Positions 30,811 through 31,353 of a stretch of 31,353 nt of DNA are shown piece after piece. The translations under genes and the position numbers were made by a program. The notes below the pieces were generated by a model. It was not told the origin of the DNA. It was given only the letters and a program-made list of their open reading frames with translations, and searched no databases. Origin of the DNA: Actinomycetes bacterium (lineage in GTDB: Bacteria > Actinomycetota > Acidimicrobiia > Acidimicrobiales > CADCSY01); contig JAODBP010000014.1 in NCBI GenBank assembly GCA_025464025.1, forward strand, positions 1-31,353. Reading direction: 5' to 3'. Within the stretch, counting starts at the first letter, position 1. Each line of letters begins with the position of its first letter.

Positions 30811-31271
30811 TCACGGTCTCGCTCGAGGACTACCTGTGGTTCGTCGACGAGGCGCTCGACGGCATGGTCTCGATCGTCACCGAGCTGGGTGACGTCGACG
30901 CCAACGTGCGCCCCGACCTGCCCGGGGCCAACTCGGCCTACGTGATCCTCACCCACTGCCTCGGGGTCATGGAGGTCTGGGGCGGCCAGGTCATCGCCGG
31001 CCGCACGATCGAGCGCGACCGGGATGCCGAGTTCACGGCCCACGGCCCGGCCGGGGAGCTGGTGGCCCGGGCCCGGGCGGCACGCATCCAGCTGGCGGCC
31101 GACCTCGCCACCATCGATCCGGCAGCCGCGCCCCGGGGCGAGGTCCTCGACCCCGAGGACGCCGCCCCCCCCCTCGGCCGCACCCAGGGCGGCGCCGCCA
31201 TCCACATCTACGAGGAGCTGGCCCAGCACCACGGCCAGATGCAAGTGGGCCGTGATGCGCTCAGGGGTTGA
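30807..31271 (+). CDS. DinB-superfamily (DUF664-like) protein
   Basis: This 154-aa four-helix protein has an N-terminal helix LEDYLWFVDEALDGMVSIV. NSAYVILTHCLGVMEVWGGQVIAGR carries the first metal-type His, and HIYEELAQHHGQMQVGRDAL carries the C-terminal His pair (segments given in part). This is the usual DUF664/maleylpyruvate-isomerase-like pattern, suggesting a thiol-dependent enzyme; the reaction is unknown. ATG 30807 overlaps the HNH gene stop (ATGA), so the two are coupled, although the families have no known joint function. Confidence 0.82.
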   Translation: MITVSLEDYLWFVDEALDGMVSIVTELGDVDANVRPDLPGANSAYVILTHCLGVMEVWGGQVIAGRTIERDRDAEFTAHGPAGELVARARAARIQLAADLATIDPAAAPRGEVLDPEDAAPPLGRTQGGAAIHIYEELAQHHGQMQVGRDALRG

Positions 31272-31353
31272 GCGGGCTGGCGCCGAGCTCGACGCCGATG
31301 GGACCTCGATCTGGGGCACCCCGCTGTCGTGGCGGATCGGCTTCGGCCTCGTC
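31255..31353 (+). CDS. 5' end of an unrecognised gene, partial
   Basis: An open frame from ATG 31255 reads MRSGVERAGAELDADG, then TSIWGTPLSWRIGFGLV, to the window edge, with third positions almost all G/C in the second half. It would overlap the end of the DUF664 gene by 17 nt. I do not recognise it. A minus-strand frame ending PIGVELGASPLNP near 31270 is a competing reading, and 33 codons do not settle it. Confidence 0.4.
   Translation, partial: MRSGVERAGAELDADGTSIWGTPLSWRIGFGLV

Overview
The window is GC-rich, densely packed DNA with strong G/C bias at third codon positions. It is almost certainly from a chromosome of a high-GC actinobacterium. The gene families support this: steroid-catabolism orthologues of mycobacterial type, a DUF222/13E12-type HNH protein, HxlR, MarR and DUF664 proteins, and several probably leaderless promoters. 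A deep-branching, non-mycolate lineage such as Acidimicrobiia is my guess only. I see no tRNA, rRNA, CRISPR array, transposase or phage gene.

Layout. (1) Bases 1-3401 hold a plus-strand operon: the end of a DUF35-like protein, an Ltp2-like thiolase-fold protein, and a large and a small acyl-CoA dehydrogenase subunit. It resembles the mycobacterial steroid side-chain operon (chsH2-ltp2 with a heteromeric FadE pair). (2) Bases 3531-8827 hold a STAS protein, an HxlR regulator divergent from an acyl-CoA-dehydrogenase-like oxidoreductase, a decayed coding fragment, and a MarR-P450 operon divergent from nitroreductase and SnoaL-like genes. (3) Bases 8787-15485 hold a GGDEF-EAL protein and a large secreted protein of about twelve HYR/Ig-like repeats. 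(4) Bases 15690-18364 hold echA19 with a hexapeptide acetyltransferase, divergent from fadA6. (5) Bases 18482-19846 hold DinB-like, Ohr and unknown genes. (6) Bases 20064-25166 hold ipdC-ipdB-ipdA-echA20 on the minus strand, divergent from an SDR and a BtuF-like gene. The first five keep the gene order of M. tuberculosis Rv3549c-Rv3553. (7) Bases 25484-31353 hold glycosyltransferase and esterase genes, a steroid-type P450 with an ABM protein, a cupin, a DUF222-HNH protein, a DUF664 protein and a final partial ORF.

How the genes work together. P450, FadE pair, EchA19 and Ltp2-like proteins fit steroid side-chain removal. IpdC, EchA20, IpdAB and FadA6 fit opening of steroid rings C and D and thiolysis of the product. 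The two divergent promoters of this set (echA19/fadA6 and echA20/SDR) carry related 15-bp inverted repeats, CTGACG-N5-TCAG. These suggest one shared repressor that does not use the published mycobacterial KstR2 box.

The most unusual structure is a pair of related palindromic elements (19860-20055 and 25180-25473). They lie in direct orientation, each fills a tail-to-tail gene gap, and together they bracket the ipd block. The second carries an extra 48-nt hairpin.
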